64,000 nucleotides of DNA, taken from contig NC_087062.1 in NCBI RefSeq assembly GCF_963678635.1, positions 9,222,670 to 9,286,669 on the forward strand, written 5' to 3'. This document shows, piece after piece, positions 26,301-37,219 of this stretch. Under the pieces are notes generated by a model. It did no database searches and was not told the origin of the DNA. It was given only the letters and a program-made list of their open reading frames with translations. The translations under genes and the position numbers were made by a program. The stretch's first letter is position 1. Each line of letters opens with the position of its first letter. This DNA is from Symsagittifera roscoffensis (lineage: Eukaryota > Xenacoelomorpha > Acoela > Convolutidae).

Positions 26301-28409
26301 CGCATTTCAACTAGTATACGAAAAATTTCATTAAAAACATCCGACCCTGCCCAGGTTCGAACCCTATTATTTTGCTGCCGGTCTCCTTCCCTGCCTATAC
26401 GTTACAGACCCATGATACCTTGAAGGTAAAGTGCTATTTGTAAGATAATAGTCTGTGTTAATATCCTTAGCATTGGATGCACTTAATAGCTGGTTATTGA
26501 TCAAAACAAACACTTTCAAAGTGAACACATTTTGTCACAATAATGTTTGCGTCGCAGCAATATTTGCGACTTACGTTGGAAAAAAAGAAAGTTCATACTA
26601 TAACACAAGCTTTGCTTGTGTAATTCACGATTTAATATCCACACACACATTTAAGTCTAACTCTACCAAAAATATTTTCCTTAATTTTCCTTATAACAAC
26701 AAATCCAATATAAAAAGAGCCGTTGGTTTTTTGATATTTTGATAAATTTTCCAGCCGCACCATGCAACGTTTTACATGACCGACCATTAAATTAAGAACA
26801 AGCCTGAGAACCAACTCTTATTAGCCACTTAGAACACCACGAGATCTCAGGCATCTTGGCATCGCTAGAGCTCATGCAAAAACTCGCCGTTCCCAAATGA
26901 CAACATTGATGTTAAAGAAATCAACAAACATTTAGCGTTTATGAATTTATAGTTTTCGTAAGCTGTGACCAAACTTGTTCCCGAATCATAAAAAAACTAT
27001 CATAACCTACAATATCTTCAGTCCATTTCATTGGCTGAATTCAAGAGAAACAATTGCCATCTTAGCGAAGACAACCATAAAGCTTATCTGACATAGTTCT
27101 ACTAATTCTGGGATCTACATAAATTATTAACTAGCTTATTAACTACCTGCAGCTTATATGATTAGATTCTTTAAGGTAAAATATATACAGAACTTTTCAC
27201 ATATCTATCATTGGTTGGGAGCAATCGCCGGGCGGTTACTAGCGTGTTCTTTTAAGCCACCGTAAATGAAATGTTCCAGATAATGATCCAACTGTTGTGA
27301 CAGAGGAAATCCCAATGGAAATTAAGCATAGTAATTAAATTAGGGTTTATCATTCGCGGATGAAAGCAATGGTAGGTACAGGTAATCTGGTGCAACAAAG
27401 ATCTCGTTGAAATCCTAAAAGCAACAGGATTTTTTTTGCATTTCATTCAATGAAATGACTCAACCAGCGCTTCTTAAAATTAATCCATTTGTATCTTATT
27501 CTAAGAATCGCTGACATTATAAATACCGGGACTAGCTTTAATCGTTCCAAGCTGCCACTCATTTGAGATATTTGCTGGTTTCATATAATTCTCACAAAGA
27601 TGCAGAAGATCTGCAGGTTAAAAAGCATATTTCACGCAATGCTTTGTTTCATCATGTTTAGGTTCGGCCAAAATGATCATCCATTAATTTAACTTTTGTC
27701 AAGTTTTAACTGAAAAAAAAAAACATTTCTTCTGCCCCAAATACACCCCTGATTCTTACTCTACAACCTTTATTATATCATTGACTTCATTGTTCCACGA
27801 TTGAAGGGAAATGCCGCTACTAGTAACCAATTTCCGCACTGAACACGCAGGATATTTTGCCCACAGGTTAAACTATTTAATTGAGTTTAATGAAAAAACT
27901 GCTTCCGGATACTTTTTTAATTAAAGAAAAAGTATCCGATTTGCATTTAAAAGATTATGTTTCCTCTTTTCTTCACTCTATATCACCAATCAATTAGAAT
28001 ACTTCACCGTGAACTGGACAGAGTATTGCCAATTAGGAAGAAGCTCTAAATGGCTCGCTCGGAACAAATCAATTAAATCTGCCTTCTTTTCTTTCTGGCG
28101 ACAGAAAAGAAATGGAGAGTTGTGAGAGGGTAGGAAGAAGATGTTATTTGCTACACATGGCCTCACACTACTAACAAAAAATAACATGCACAACGTACTA
28201 TCTCCTCCCCTCTCTTCTCATCTCCCGCCCTGCACAGTGGGGGTGCAGACAATGCGCGTGATAGAGTTAGAAATACTAGAGGGATGGGTCGGGGTCAGAG
28301 CAGCAAAGCCAGAGTGCATTAAGGCGGGGCATTGAGTGTGTTTCTTCTTCTTTATTTTGTCTTTGTGAGACTTACCTTTGAAAAGGATGGAAGACAACTT
28401 AGCACCCAT
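10512..28409 (-). CDS. Arf-family small GTPase with basic C-terminal tail
   Basis: Membrane-associated Ras-superfamily GTPase of the Arf/Arl group. Three exons join in phase: 28409-28376, 14903-14597 and 10758-10512 (stop), giving 195 residues (Arf1 has 181). The first exon encodes MGAKLSSILFKG, with Gly2 for myristoylation, and ends at a consensus GTAAGT donor. Exon 2 opens with KEMRILMAGLDNAGKS (P-loop, about 21-28) and holds switch I (TTVGFNVD) and WDVGGQD (62-68, with the activating Gln67). Exon 3 holds LLNKQD (121-125) and TVATDG (156-161), where most Arfs have Cys/Ser-Ala-Thr. Residues 185-195 are very basic (RHKKKQKQREK), as in Arl4-type tails. The switch I segment is one residue shorter than in Arf1 and lacks the usual Ile-Pro. 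The subfamily cannot be fixed by eye. The 13.5-kb first intron contains the EF-hand gene on the other strand. Confidence 0.9.
11697..12105 (+). repeat. Tandem duplication of a family A segment
   Basis: The block 11697-11890 is repeated at 11918-12105 with only scattered differences. Both contain GTCAAGGAACTAAATTCAGC, TAGATGGCCTTGAA and TTTATGATAGTCCC. Longer open frames on the minus strand here are by-products of the repeat. Confidence 0.8.
13030..13500 (+). repeat. Dispersed hairpin repeat (family A), near-complete copy
   Basis: This is the best-preserved copy. It starts with CCAATCGAAGATTGG, where other copies have CCAACAGACAGTTGG, so the stem is kept with a paired change. It continues through GAGAAAACTGGATCAAAAGG, CACTTTCGAAACTAGAAAT, TTTTTCGCGCCATTTCCAC and the TGCATTTATAAATGCA palindrome. 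It ends in ACCTATATAATAGTCTTCAC. Confidence 0.8.
13540..13615 (-). repeat. tRNA-derived SINE head
   Basis: Minus strand: GGTGGCTGAGTGGTTATTGC (A box), GAGACTCAAAATTTC (anticodon-arm remnant) and GTTCAAATCC (B box). It has the same organisation as the copy at 3065-3135. Confidence 0.6.
14923..15085 (+). repeat. Tandem duplication of about 80 bp
   Basis: Two copies start with AGCCGATTGCTGTTCAAGTA at about 14925 and 15006 and run to a TTTTTCAAAT block. They lie directly upstream of the Arf exon 2 acceptor. Each carries the stem-loop motif also seen near 20518. Confidence 0.8.
15645..15715 (-). repeat. tRNA-derived SINE head with body end
   Basis: The minus strand reads CCGTGGCTGAGTGATTACTG, then a decayed B box GATTTAAATCC. 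The element body to its left includes the AGAGGCAAAGCTGCACTTCG block at about 15608, as in other SINE copies. Confidence 0.55.
16615..17090 (+). repeat. Satellite-like tandem repeat, about 164-bp unit, three units
   Basis: Starts near 16622, 16786 and 16949, each with a GCRTAGC- or GCACAGC-like core followed by TTATGCAGG and, later, GTAGTTTTCGAGAA or GGGGTATTTTTTTT. It is related to 1600-1930. Confidence 0.55.
18370..18560. promoter_or_regulatory. CpG-rich patch, possible promoter
   Basis: An abrupt island of CpG-rich sequence in an AT-rich setting. It includes CCGCC, an ATTGG (inverted CCAAT) at about 18430 and CGCCCGCCCGACC. Open frames on both strands look like a side effect of composition. 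It lies about 0.8-1 kb upstream of the EF-hand start codon, so it could be that gene's promoter, but no TATA box or transcription start can be assigned. Confidence 0.3.
19336..21921 (+). CDS. Small two-EF-hand calcium-binding protein
   Basis: Predicted Ca2+ sensor or buffer of 98 residues. Exons are 19336-19407, 20996-21067 and 21769-21921 (stop TAA). All introns are phase 0 with consensus donors (GTAAGT or GTAAGT-like) and TAG acceptors. The first splice joins KYDA to DGNSVLDKDE, restoring a canonical 12-residue EF loop (Asp23, Asp25, Asn27, Asp31, Glu34). The second loop is DADGNLVVDKAE at 70-81, again with all ligand positions. Size and paired EF-hands recall S100 or calbindin-like proteins, but both loops are of standard length, unlike the N-terminal S100 loop, so I leave the family open. 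There is no signal peptide or membrane segment. It lies entirely within intron 1 of the Arf-like gene, on the opposite strand. A SINE occupies part of its second intron and a long CT microsatellite its first. Confidence 0.87.
20331..20367 (+). repeat. (CT)18 microsatellite
   Basis: Uninterrupted CT run of 37 bases in EF-hand intron 1. It is flanked on both sides by the direct repeat AACTTTGAAAACC (about 20319 and 20375). Confidence 0.97.
20505..20555 (+). repeat. Stem-loop repeat (TGTGC-loop-GCACA)
   Basis: TGTGCAAAAAGCACA is followed by GAGCGTTCCGACT. Read on the minus strand it is AGTCGGAAC, a 4-nt spacer, then a hairpin. The same layout occurs at about 33387-33430 with a different stem. 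Confidence 0.55.
21105..21200 (+). repeat. tRNA-derived SINE in EF-hand intron 2
   Basis: Reads as a tRNA-like head on the plus strand: A box GTGGCGCATCGGTAATGACG, an anticodon-arm region CAATCTTATGATTG (a clean stem) and a decayed B box GGTTTTAAATC. A non-tRNA body follows with no CCA end. Confidence 0.65.
22281..22286 (+). terminator. Candidate polyadenylation signal of the EF-hand gene
   Basis: AATAAA about 360 nt after the stop codon, followed by a T-rich stretch. Confidence 0.35.
24550..25010 (+). repeat. Dispersed hairpin repeat (family A), copy
   Basis: Starts with CAGCCAACAGACAGTTGC and ends in the tail hairpin AGAGTC (24975-24980) with GACTCT (24996-25001). Confidence 0.7.
26340..26415 (-). 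repeat. tRNA-like SINE head
   Basis: The minus strand has the B box GGGTTCGAACCTGG near its downstream end and an A-box remnant about 45 nt upstream. The cloverleaf is not complete. Confidence 0.45.
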
Positions 28410-29163
28410 CCTAGCATCAAATAAGGCACCTCACTTCACTTCACTTCAGTTCAGAAGAGACGGAGAAAGAAGACAGATAACTGGAAGTAAAATCTAAGGG
28501 CAAATGTTTCAGGCGCTCGTTTTCAATAATAGAGATGAATAATAATGAAAGCATACGATTTCCAAATTAAACCTGACTTGCACAGGATTATATTTTGAAA
28601 ACCAGAGACAATAAATTGGAAGCGACCAGGCAAAAAATTAATTAGGGAAAACAGGCTTATAATGACAGAACAGATTCCTTATGTCAAAACTCAGCTGTCA
28701 ATTATTCTGCAGCTAGTCATAACTAGTCGTAACTTATTAAGCAAGCTCAGTGATTTCCGTAATTCACAGTCATTAGCTCGGGAATTGTGACGAGCTTCTC
28801 GTTTCTGCCATCATAGCAATCAATGCTTCAGAATAAATCCTATCGAAACGAAGATAGACATTGTGAGAATCTGAAAGACAAACACTTGGTTGTGTATTTT
28901 GTATAAGGGAATAAAAGATGGTAACTTCGAGCTGAAGCCGCATCAAACATTTCGCGTCAAATGACAAATCGATTGTAGGACAAAACTCTTTCGAAGTAGA
29001 ACAAAGATGCTACAAATAACAAAGCTCGATTGATACAATAACAAACTGGCGAAAATTTGACGCAGATAGCATAATAATAAATCGCGTTAAGTATCATAAA
29101 GCAATTATATCAAGAGTCTTCTATCTAGTTTTGCTAGTTTCCAACAAAAAACTCCTGCAGAGC

Positions 29164-29320
29164 CAGGGGCGGATCTAGGATTTTCTCAAGGGGTGGGGCG
29201 GATCAAAAATTTTGTCGAGCTTTTTTTAGGTCGACCAAATTGATTTTGCGAGCTCTCTAAAAGCACGAAAAAGCCTTTTTAGAAACTTTTGAACAAAAAA
29301 TCAGGATTTTTTCGGTACGC
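29164..29320 (+). mobile_element. hAT-like non-autonomous element end
   Basis: Begins CAGGGGCGGATCTAGGATTT, the type of terminus seen in many animal hAT MITEs. A second, diverged copy starts at 59084 with CAGGGGCAGA. Both share the internal block TTAGGTCGACCAAATTGATT (TCGATC in the second). No transposase is present. Confidence 0.5.
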
Positions 29321-31675
29321 CCCCTTCCCCTCAAAATAAGTAATTTTGGCGCTTATAAAATTTACAAGGGTTAGCCAAAAATGGATATCTCAAATAGTAC
29401 AAAAGGGGACCCTTTGGGTCGGCTGAGGGTCGAATCCCTGATTCTTAGGAAACTCGTAGAAAATTCGTAGAAAACAAGAACAAATCTCGTGTTTCGTAGA
29501 ACAAATTACACCATATAGATCTTCCAATTTTTGCCATCTTAAATTGATGAAGATGAAAACATAGTCTGCAGACAGTTGGAAAAGATTCAAATAACGCAAT
29601 GCGCCTTAAAATTACCAACTTTCGAATATCAAAGAAAAATAGATGGTCTTAAAGCTCTTTAAATTTCAAGGAAGGAGACAATTAAGTTTAACACTTTTAT
29701 CTTTTATGATAAAGTTAACTCAATTTGGGGAAAACTGGATTCATATGTTAAGTTTTTATTCCGCTCGAAATTCTGAAAAATAAAATCGACTTTCAAAATT
29801 AGAAGTCGATCACATTTTTTGTGACCTTTACACTTTTGCTGTTTGGTAGTGGAGTTTCCTGAAAAAAAAATCATCACGACTATAAAAATGTCTTCACTAC
29901 GTTCATTGAAACTTCAAAAGTTGTTTTTTTGATTAAAGCCCGATTAAAAAAAACACCTGATCAAAAGGCATTTTTTCCTATTCTGCCGGAAATACTCAAA
30001 CTAAAACAAAATTTAAACCGAAAATCTAAGCTTTACATTTCGGGCCATTTGCAATTTCACCATTGGAGAGCGCTTATTGCATTTCAGTTGGAATACTGAG
30101 TTGAGGCGTCAATTCGAAGAAAACTAATTAGCTATCTGAATGAAATAATAAAGAAAAAAAAAACAAGAATAAACCACATGCGCTAAATATTTTGAAAGGC
30201 AATTCGTGCATTAACACGCTTAAAACATCAATCAAACTGATCGGCACGAAACCATCGCAAAAAATGAAACAACCATTTTTAAAAACAAGTAATTCTGAAA
30301 GAAAAGAATATATTTCTTCATACATTGTAAATCAATTCTACAAATTTAAAGGAAACTCTTTTTTTAATTTTTAAACAGTACAATTCATCAGCTATCGAAT
30401 AAAAAAGCAAAGGTAATGTCCTTTTAAAGGTTACCCTATTCAACATACGTACTAATTTTGAAAATCTTAGTGAACAATAATGAAAAACAAGTGTAAACAT
30501 TTTAAAAACATGAAAAAAGCTATTAATAAAAAAACAGCGTTTTTATAGCGTTGTATGTTTGAACAACAAATTGCAGGTTTACGTCAGCTGCAAGCGATCA
30601 ATCAAAAAGAATAAGAAAATAAAAGGGAAAAAAAGATTTTTCTTCCCTAAGTTAACATCAGGATTCACAAAAACAGCTTTTTCTCGAAAACTTGAAGGTT
30701 TCAACAGTCATATTTCCAGCATTGATTTGCCTTCAACACCCATCCGAGATCTACAGAAAAATTTTAAAAATGCAATCAGTAATAGATCCACGTCTTAATA
30801 TTAGTTTGAAAATAAGCCATTCTTGATTCTGAAAAAATAAAACAGTTCAATTAGATGCAACCGATTCAATTAGAATGTATACTTCTTTTGGCACAAGCGT
30901 AATTTTCTAAACAACCAAGGAGAGTAGAAAACTTAAGAAAACACAAAAGTTGAAGAAGCATTTGGGAGGGCGAAGGAATAAACCGGTTCCCTGTCGCTTT
31001 TTGGGCAAATGCGTTTCCGTTTGGCCACTGATGCCTATTTAGAGAAAACTATTGGTAGAGAAAACTAAATTGACGGAAAAATGTGCAACTTGCTAGTAAA
31101 ATGCACTGGAAATTCCAAGCTCAAGTGTTGCTTGTGCAATTATGCCTTCAACAAAAAGCGACAAAGTTACCTTTGACTTGTCTAATACATAACAATAACA
31201 CACAACTCAGTGAATATCATTTCAATCTCCAAAAAAAAAACTTTTTACTCCATAACATTTAAAAAAGGTTACTAATTTTTTTTTCAATTTTATGTAACAG
31301 ACAACTCATATTCACTTACCATTTACATACTCGAATAAAAAAAAATTGGAAAACTACACCATAACAGAAAAAGCTGTGTAGAAAAAGTAAAACTGCTTGA
31401 AATTGTCTGTGCTCAAAATCTGGCCCCTAATTTCTGCTATCTGATTGATCTCATAAAATCAAACAAATTAACACAAGACTCCATTCATTGATTCCTGTCC
31501 ATCAAGAGTAGAATGATTGAACAAAAAAATTATTGTCCCAAAACATATATCAAAAACATATATTGCCAAAAACACATAGGTAAAATCTATGTTTTGGGAA
31601 CTAAGCCAACAAATATAAGCATTTTAACAATAATCCGACTTTTTTCAAGTGCAAAAATTTTTAGCAAAAAAAAGA

Positions 31676-31750
31676 CAGTTCCTGGCCTCATTCGAACCCC
31701 ATACACCCTGAGTGCCACGTATGGACGTCACTTCCAGGCTGAACATGCAA
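31676..31750 (-). repeat. tRNA-like SINE head
   Basis: The minus strand reads CTGGAAGTGACGTCCATACG and then the B box GGGGTTCGAATG. The GACGTCCAT block is shared with 3895-3960 and 36380-36450. Confidence 0.5.
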
Positions 31751-33039
31751 CTTCACACCCGTAAATTGATTTGATTATGCACCAAACTATCAAATGACTC
31801 AGTTAGACAAGTTGTGTACCAGAAAAAAATTCCCTACATTCCAATTCGATAACGCTTGCTGATCGCAAGAGTATTTACCATGATGTCTTTGAAATCTCAA
31901 GCAGATAGTTTTTCAACCATTTTCAAAATAAGGAATAAAAACAAATAGCCACCAACAGACAGTTGGAAACGTTTAAATGAACAAGGAAACCGAATGGTTG
32001 ATTTTATTTGAATATTTTATAATTTTCTAACTTCGATGAAAAATTTTTTCATGTTTAAGCTTTTTCATTAGCAGGAAACGTTTACGAATGACTTTTTCTT
32101 TCATAAAACTAACCCAATTAAAAACCTGAGTCAAAAGGTAATTTTTTATTCTGCTGTGAATACTGCCAATTAAAATAGATTTTTGAAAACATGCCGACAA
32201 TACTTCGGTAGATGCGTCAGTTGAACCGGAACAAAAATTACCATTAAAAATATAGGACTATTTCATGTACCCAAATTTTTTCCAAATGACGCAAAGTGAG
32301 TAAATATGCCGATAAAAAACCCGAAATCATTCAAACGAAAAAAATGAAACGAGATCAAAACAAAAAAAGACACAACCAGTGTTGGTAACTCTACAATTTT
32401 TTTTTAAACAACGAGTTTTAATTATAGCCGAAACTGCTTGAATCAGAAAGCTGTGCAATATGGAAGGAAAAAGAACCAATTTTTCAAAAATTAAGCCAAA
32501 AAAAGCAGACGAACGATAGTCCAACAATTCTGAGACTTGAAACAGCTGGGACTTGAAACTTAAAATCTATTTTCCGAAGGCTTGTGCTTTCCACTTAGAC
32601 CATAAGAATAGTGCTTCAAAGATATAAGGTATATTCGAGACAGAATTAGATTTTAATATTGTTTAAGATCAGAAAAGGAATTTTTAAAAAGCCGACATAC
32701 AGTTGAAAAAATGTCATGAACTATAAAAATGATTGACTTTTTATATTATTGGCACTGTTTCTTGATACTAACACCTTTCAAGAAAACGGGAATAAAAGAT
32801 CTTTGTTTTTACTCCGCTTAAATTTTGCAAAAATAACATATATTTTTTGAAACGAAGTCACGTTAAATTGCACTAATGAAAATTTTCCTCGAGTAATACA
32901 AAAATCAATCAAGGTCAAACAGCTTAAAACCAATTTTGAGCGTGAACAACTTTCAAGGCACGACCTATAAAAGCGTACTGATTACGTTCATTGACACAAA
33001 AAATTATCTTTATTAGACTGCAAACTGGTTAACAAACCT

Positions 33040-34130
33040 AAGACAGTTGGAAAAAAGTTTGAAGAAATGAACCCAGTTGCAAAGATCTAAGTTAGAATAC
33101 ACTAAACTGGAACAAATTCAGTTTCAGTGAACTTAGTTGCAATGAACTGATGGAATCAACAGTTGGAATCAACACATTTGGAATGAACTCAAATGGATAG
33201 ATTTCAAATGAATCGAATTAAGTTGAAATGAATATAGTTGGAACGAACGCAGTTGTGATGATTTAACTTAGAAAGAACTCAATTGAAATGACTGTTGTAA
33301 CAACATAATTTCGATTGAGCGCAGTCGGGAGTCTACTCAGTTGGAATGAACTCATTTGTAATGAAAACAAAAGGAATGAACCAGACTGCTCGTATATCAG
33401 GGCAAAGCCCTGAATGTTCCGACTGTCTCTTAATTCATATCGAAGTTTTTGGGAAAAGAAAATATTGAAAACCTATAAATTTTGGACAATATCAAAGTGT
33501 TGTGAAATGTTGAGTCGTACGAAATTAATACGACCGATTAACTAGCCTCAATTCAATTTGGAACGATTTTGTTTGTGCGGGATAATTTGCCACGCATAAA
33601 TAATTCGCGTTACGCTCTCAACAATATGAATAAATTCTTCAAAGCGCTCATAATTTAGCCCAGAGCATGGCCAATTTGGCAATTTTCAAACCCCCAAAAC
33701 TTTTAAAAAAATAATCGGAGGTAAAGTATCTTTTTAAATTTGAACTCAGGAAGTCGATATCTCCAATGGGGTATAAAAAATTTTTGTCGAAAACTATTAT
33801 TTGCGAAAATTGACTCAATAAAAAAACTACACCGAGCATAAATATTCCGTTTTCGAAAGTCGGAACAATTAACTTGGAATGAACTCAGTAGGGCTGATTT
33901 AGATAAGAATAATCTCAATTGATTGAACTGTTGTAGCGATATGATTTCGATTGACTTCATTCGGGAGTCTACTAAGTTGGTATTAACTCAAAAGAAATAA
34001 ACTCAGTTGGAATGAACGCAATTGGGAAAAAAGACTTAGAATTAATTCAGTTCAAATGAAATTAGTTAGGATGAACTTTTCCGAGGGAATTAATTCAAAT
34101 TCAGATGGAACAAACAGTTCAGCTCAGAAA
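33040..34130 (+). repeat. Degenerate minisatellite, about 15-bp unit, in two blocks
   Basis: Many imperfect copies of AGTTGGAATGAACTC occur at 33040-33390 and again at 33860-34130. The two blocks also share a longer segment ending GGGAGTCTACT (about 33335 and 33972), so the second block is partly a duplicate of the first. The interval between is unique. Confidence 0.7.
33387..33430 (-). repeat. Stem-loop repeat, AGGGC/GCCCT stem
   Basis: The minus strand reads AGTCGGAAC, ATTC, then the hairpin AGGGC-TTT-GCCCT, then ATACGAGCAG. It is nearly the same as 6838-6882 on the plus strand. Confidence 0.6.
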
Positions 34131-35899
34131 ATACAAATACAACGAACGATTCGAAAATGAGGCAGAGGCGAAACGGAGCTTCGCGCTACATGAGATGCCA
34201 GCAAATAATGACAGCCAGTCAAAATAAAATGATTTAAAAAAACTTCATCAAAAACTTTTAGAAAATTGACTCGAAATGAATTCAATTTAAAGAAATTCTG
34301 TCGCGAAACTCGATAGCCCGCTTCAAATTAGCATCCAGACAAAATTTACCGGGCCGTGAGTAGGCACACGAAATGTGGGTAGACGACGTCGGTTAAAACA
34401 GGGAATAGCGAGCATTTATTTTGCCGCTAAAGACTTTTGAATTTCCGTTTTTATTTTATCTGCTCACAAGTAGTAAGCTCGTCCAGTACCGTTTGAAGAC
34501 GAATGACGCATCAAAAGTGAAAAAAAAAATCAACTTCGGAAACTTAGGACTTTTTTTTAAAAAAAAACTGCGCTTGTAGAAAAACTAAAAAGATCACGCT
34601 ATTCGAATGGATTTGTAATATTAAAACACGAAAAACTATGCAGGACGAGAACTACAACCAGTTTATCAAAAAAAAAAAAACGCCAACAAAAACAAAATTT
34701 GACGTTTCAAAAGCTAATCTCTCAGATATTGAGCAAAACTTTTTAAACAAACGCTTTGAGATTTGATTTCAATTCAACCTTTCAATTACCAAAGACACTA
34801 GGATAAATACAGCAAGCCACCCGAAAAAATTTGAGCTAAATTCCAAAAAAAAATTAAATGATGATCGTTAAATTCGATTTCAAGCTTTCAAACTGTTTGT
34901 CAGAGTGAAATAAAAATCATAAGAGAAGCGAATCAGAATTTAATAGCACTATCAACACAAAACTGAACGATTATTACTACTTGCAGATGAGACGACAAAT
35001 CAAAAATTTTTAAAACACTTTTTTAATTATTAAAACCCTAACTAAACAAAATCTTGGAACTAAATTACCAGCAAGCATGAACTATTAGAAAAAAACAAAG
35101 CGAGGCTTCCTGCAAAGAGAAGTTTAACGCAATAAATAAACGCGGAAATAGATAAAAGCCGCACATTTTTTTCAAAAAAAAAGATGAACAAAATTACTAT
35201 ACGAAAATTATTTACTACACTTGTCTTGATTTCGTTCTGAATTCATTTCAAAAACCCAATAAATTTGAGCAAAAAAACGGCTTTTTCGCAAAAACCTTTA
35301 ATTTCGAGATCCAAAGAAAAAACAGATGCCCTTAAAGCACTTTGAATTTCTAGAACAATTTATGATTGATGCTTTTTTTCAAATAGTGCATATATACTTA
35401 AAAGCATTCATAAACACATCTACTGAAAAAACTTTTCTCCTGAAAAACCATCATCGCGACCCATATAAGAGTCTGAACTACGTTCATAGACTCTTAAAAT
35501 TTTGACGTTAAAGAAGCATTCGAAACAAAACCTGCAAAAAGCGGTAATAAAGCCAACAATTCTTGAGCAGGCACACGTTCGGCCAATTAACAAAAATTTT
35601 CCTTAGAAAAAATACTGGCCAGTATCGGACCCATTGCCTTTGTCGTTGGTATCTGTCAAATTGGTATCTGTCACTTGATATACAATTGCTGTAAGTGAGC
35701 AAAGGGTTCAGTTATTTTCACAAATTTTATTGAAAAGGTAAAAGAGTATTGAAAAATAAAAACGAAACGAGGCTCATTATTACTAGCGATTCAACAAATT
35801 CATATTGTCACAAAAACACCAACTGGAATATATGGAAACCCCAGAGTTTTTTCACGATTTTTAAAAAATACTCTGGGAAAAATTTCCCTGCATTTGTCT

Positions 35900-36310
35900 T
35901 GATTTCCTCTTGAATTCGTTTCAAAAAAGTCAATGAACGCATGTAAAAAAATTTTCGACTTTTTTGAAAAAATCCCTACCATCAAACTTCAGAGAAAATT
36001 TCTAGAGCAATTCATAACTGATACTTTTTGAGAAAACAGGATCAATATATAAACTTTTAATTTCGCTGCAAATTCTCAAATTCAAATTCCACTTTCAAAA
36101 CCAGAAGTCGATCACGTTTTTCGCGAATTTTCCACTTTCGTAATTGGAGACCGCAACTTATCTAACTTTTAGCAGATAAAATTGAAATGAACTCAAATAG
36201 CGCATATATACCTAAGAGTATTCATAAATATATTTCTTAAAAAAGATACCTTTCCTGAAAAATAAACACCCTCGCGGCTTTTATAAGAGTCTGAAATACT
36301 TTTGGCCTAA
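35900..36310 (+). repeat. Dispersed hairpin repeat (family A), copy
   Basis: Contains GTCAATGAACGCATG, GAGAAAACAGGATCAA, a GAAGTCGATCACGTTTTTCG block, the TATATACCTAAGAG block and a decayed tail with TTATAAGAGTCTGAA. Confidence 0.65.
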
Positions 36311-36379
36311 AAAGTGAATATTAAATAGGCATCGAAAGAATACCAGCAAGAAGCTTTTTTTAAAAAAATTGGCCAGTAT

Positions 36380-36450
36380 CGAATCCATTAACTTAGTTGC
36401 CGCAAGCACGGACGCTACTTCCAAGATAAACACGCCAAGTTGTTATCTGT
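36380..36450 (-). repeat. tRNA-like SINE head
   Basis: The minus strand reads TCTTGGAAGTAGCGTCCGTG and then GGATTCGATACTGGCC. A shorter relative lies at about 35600-35660. Confidence 0.45.
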
Positions 36451-37219
36451 CACTTGATATACAATTAATGTAAAGTGAGCAAAGGGTTCAATTATTTTGT
36501 TTAACAAATTAACCCGAAGAAAACCCTATATTCCAATTTCTTAATGCTTGCCGTTCGCAAATGTAAGAATTACAGCAGGTCGCGCAACGAATTTATTAAA
36601 GGTTGCGACCTATGCTAACAAATGAACGAAACATCTTTTAAGTAATTTCGACAATTTTTCATGTGTACTTTGTAAAATTTTGACAATTATTAATGTTTAC
36701 TTTCCAAAGTTTTTTTTACTGAAGGCTTAAGAGGGTGAGTTAGATTTTTCCAAAAATCTCGTTAGTGTTGAACCGCTCTCATTTTATATCAACGAAAACT
36801 AAAATTAAAAAATATTAGGAAAATACATCGACAAAAATAAAGTCCCGAAAATCTACAAAAAACTTTCGAAACAGATAAAAAATACTTTGCAACTCCAAAG
36901 GTTCATCTGCAGCTTTTAACGTCCAGCGGTACATATGCAATTAACACCCCAATCAAGCTTTGAATTCATCGGTTAAAAAAATTAGCATTTGACCATTCTG
37001 CGAGCAAAGGTATTTACAGGAAAACATCTAGTACCAGGTTGCTTTGAAACTGCACGGCCAAAATGAGTGAGAATTCACTTCGCTCTAAATTAATTGGCTG
37101 AAACCGGTTGCCACTCCTCGCTTTTTCTTATGGAAAAGGCAGTTTAAGTAAATGTAATTTCTACAAAAATAATAAGACTGAGTGTTTGATGAGTAACTAC
37201 ATTTCAGCTGCTGCTATCA

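Larger units (their letters stand above)
14904..28375. other. Intron 1 of the Arf-like gene, host of a nested gene
   Basis: 13.5-kb GT-AG intron. Outside the EF-hand gene it holds a SINE (15600-15715), satellite-like units (16615-17090), a CpG-rich patch (18370-18560), family A repeats (24550-25010) and a SINE head (about 26340-26415). The stretches 22300-24400 and 26450-28200 show no exon that I can support. Confidence 0.6.
28410..37219. other. Intergenic region between the Arf-like and NDUFV3-like genes
   Basis: The first part (28410-28500) should hold the Arf promoter. I see only a TCACT-rich direct repeat and no TATA box. The rest is repeat debris: a hAT-like end (29164), family A copies (about 29565-29925, 31940-32200, 32690-33010, 35290-35500, 35900-36310), a minisatellite (33040-34130) and SINE heads (31676, 35600, 36380). 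No coding exon is supported. Confidence 0.5.

Noticed and set aside
33040-34130. CRISPR-like array
   Set aside because: The units are contiguous and degenerate with no unique spacers, and the genome is eukaryotic.
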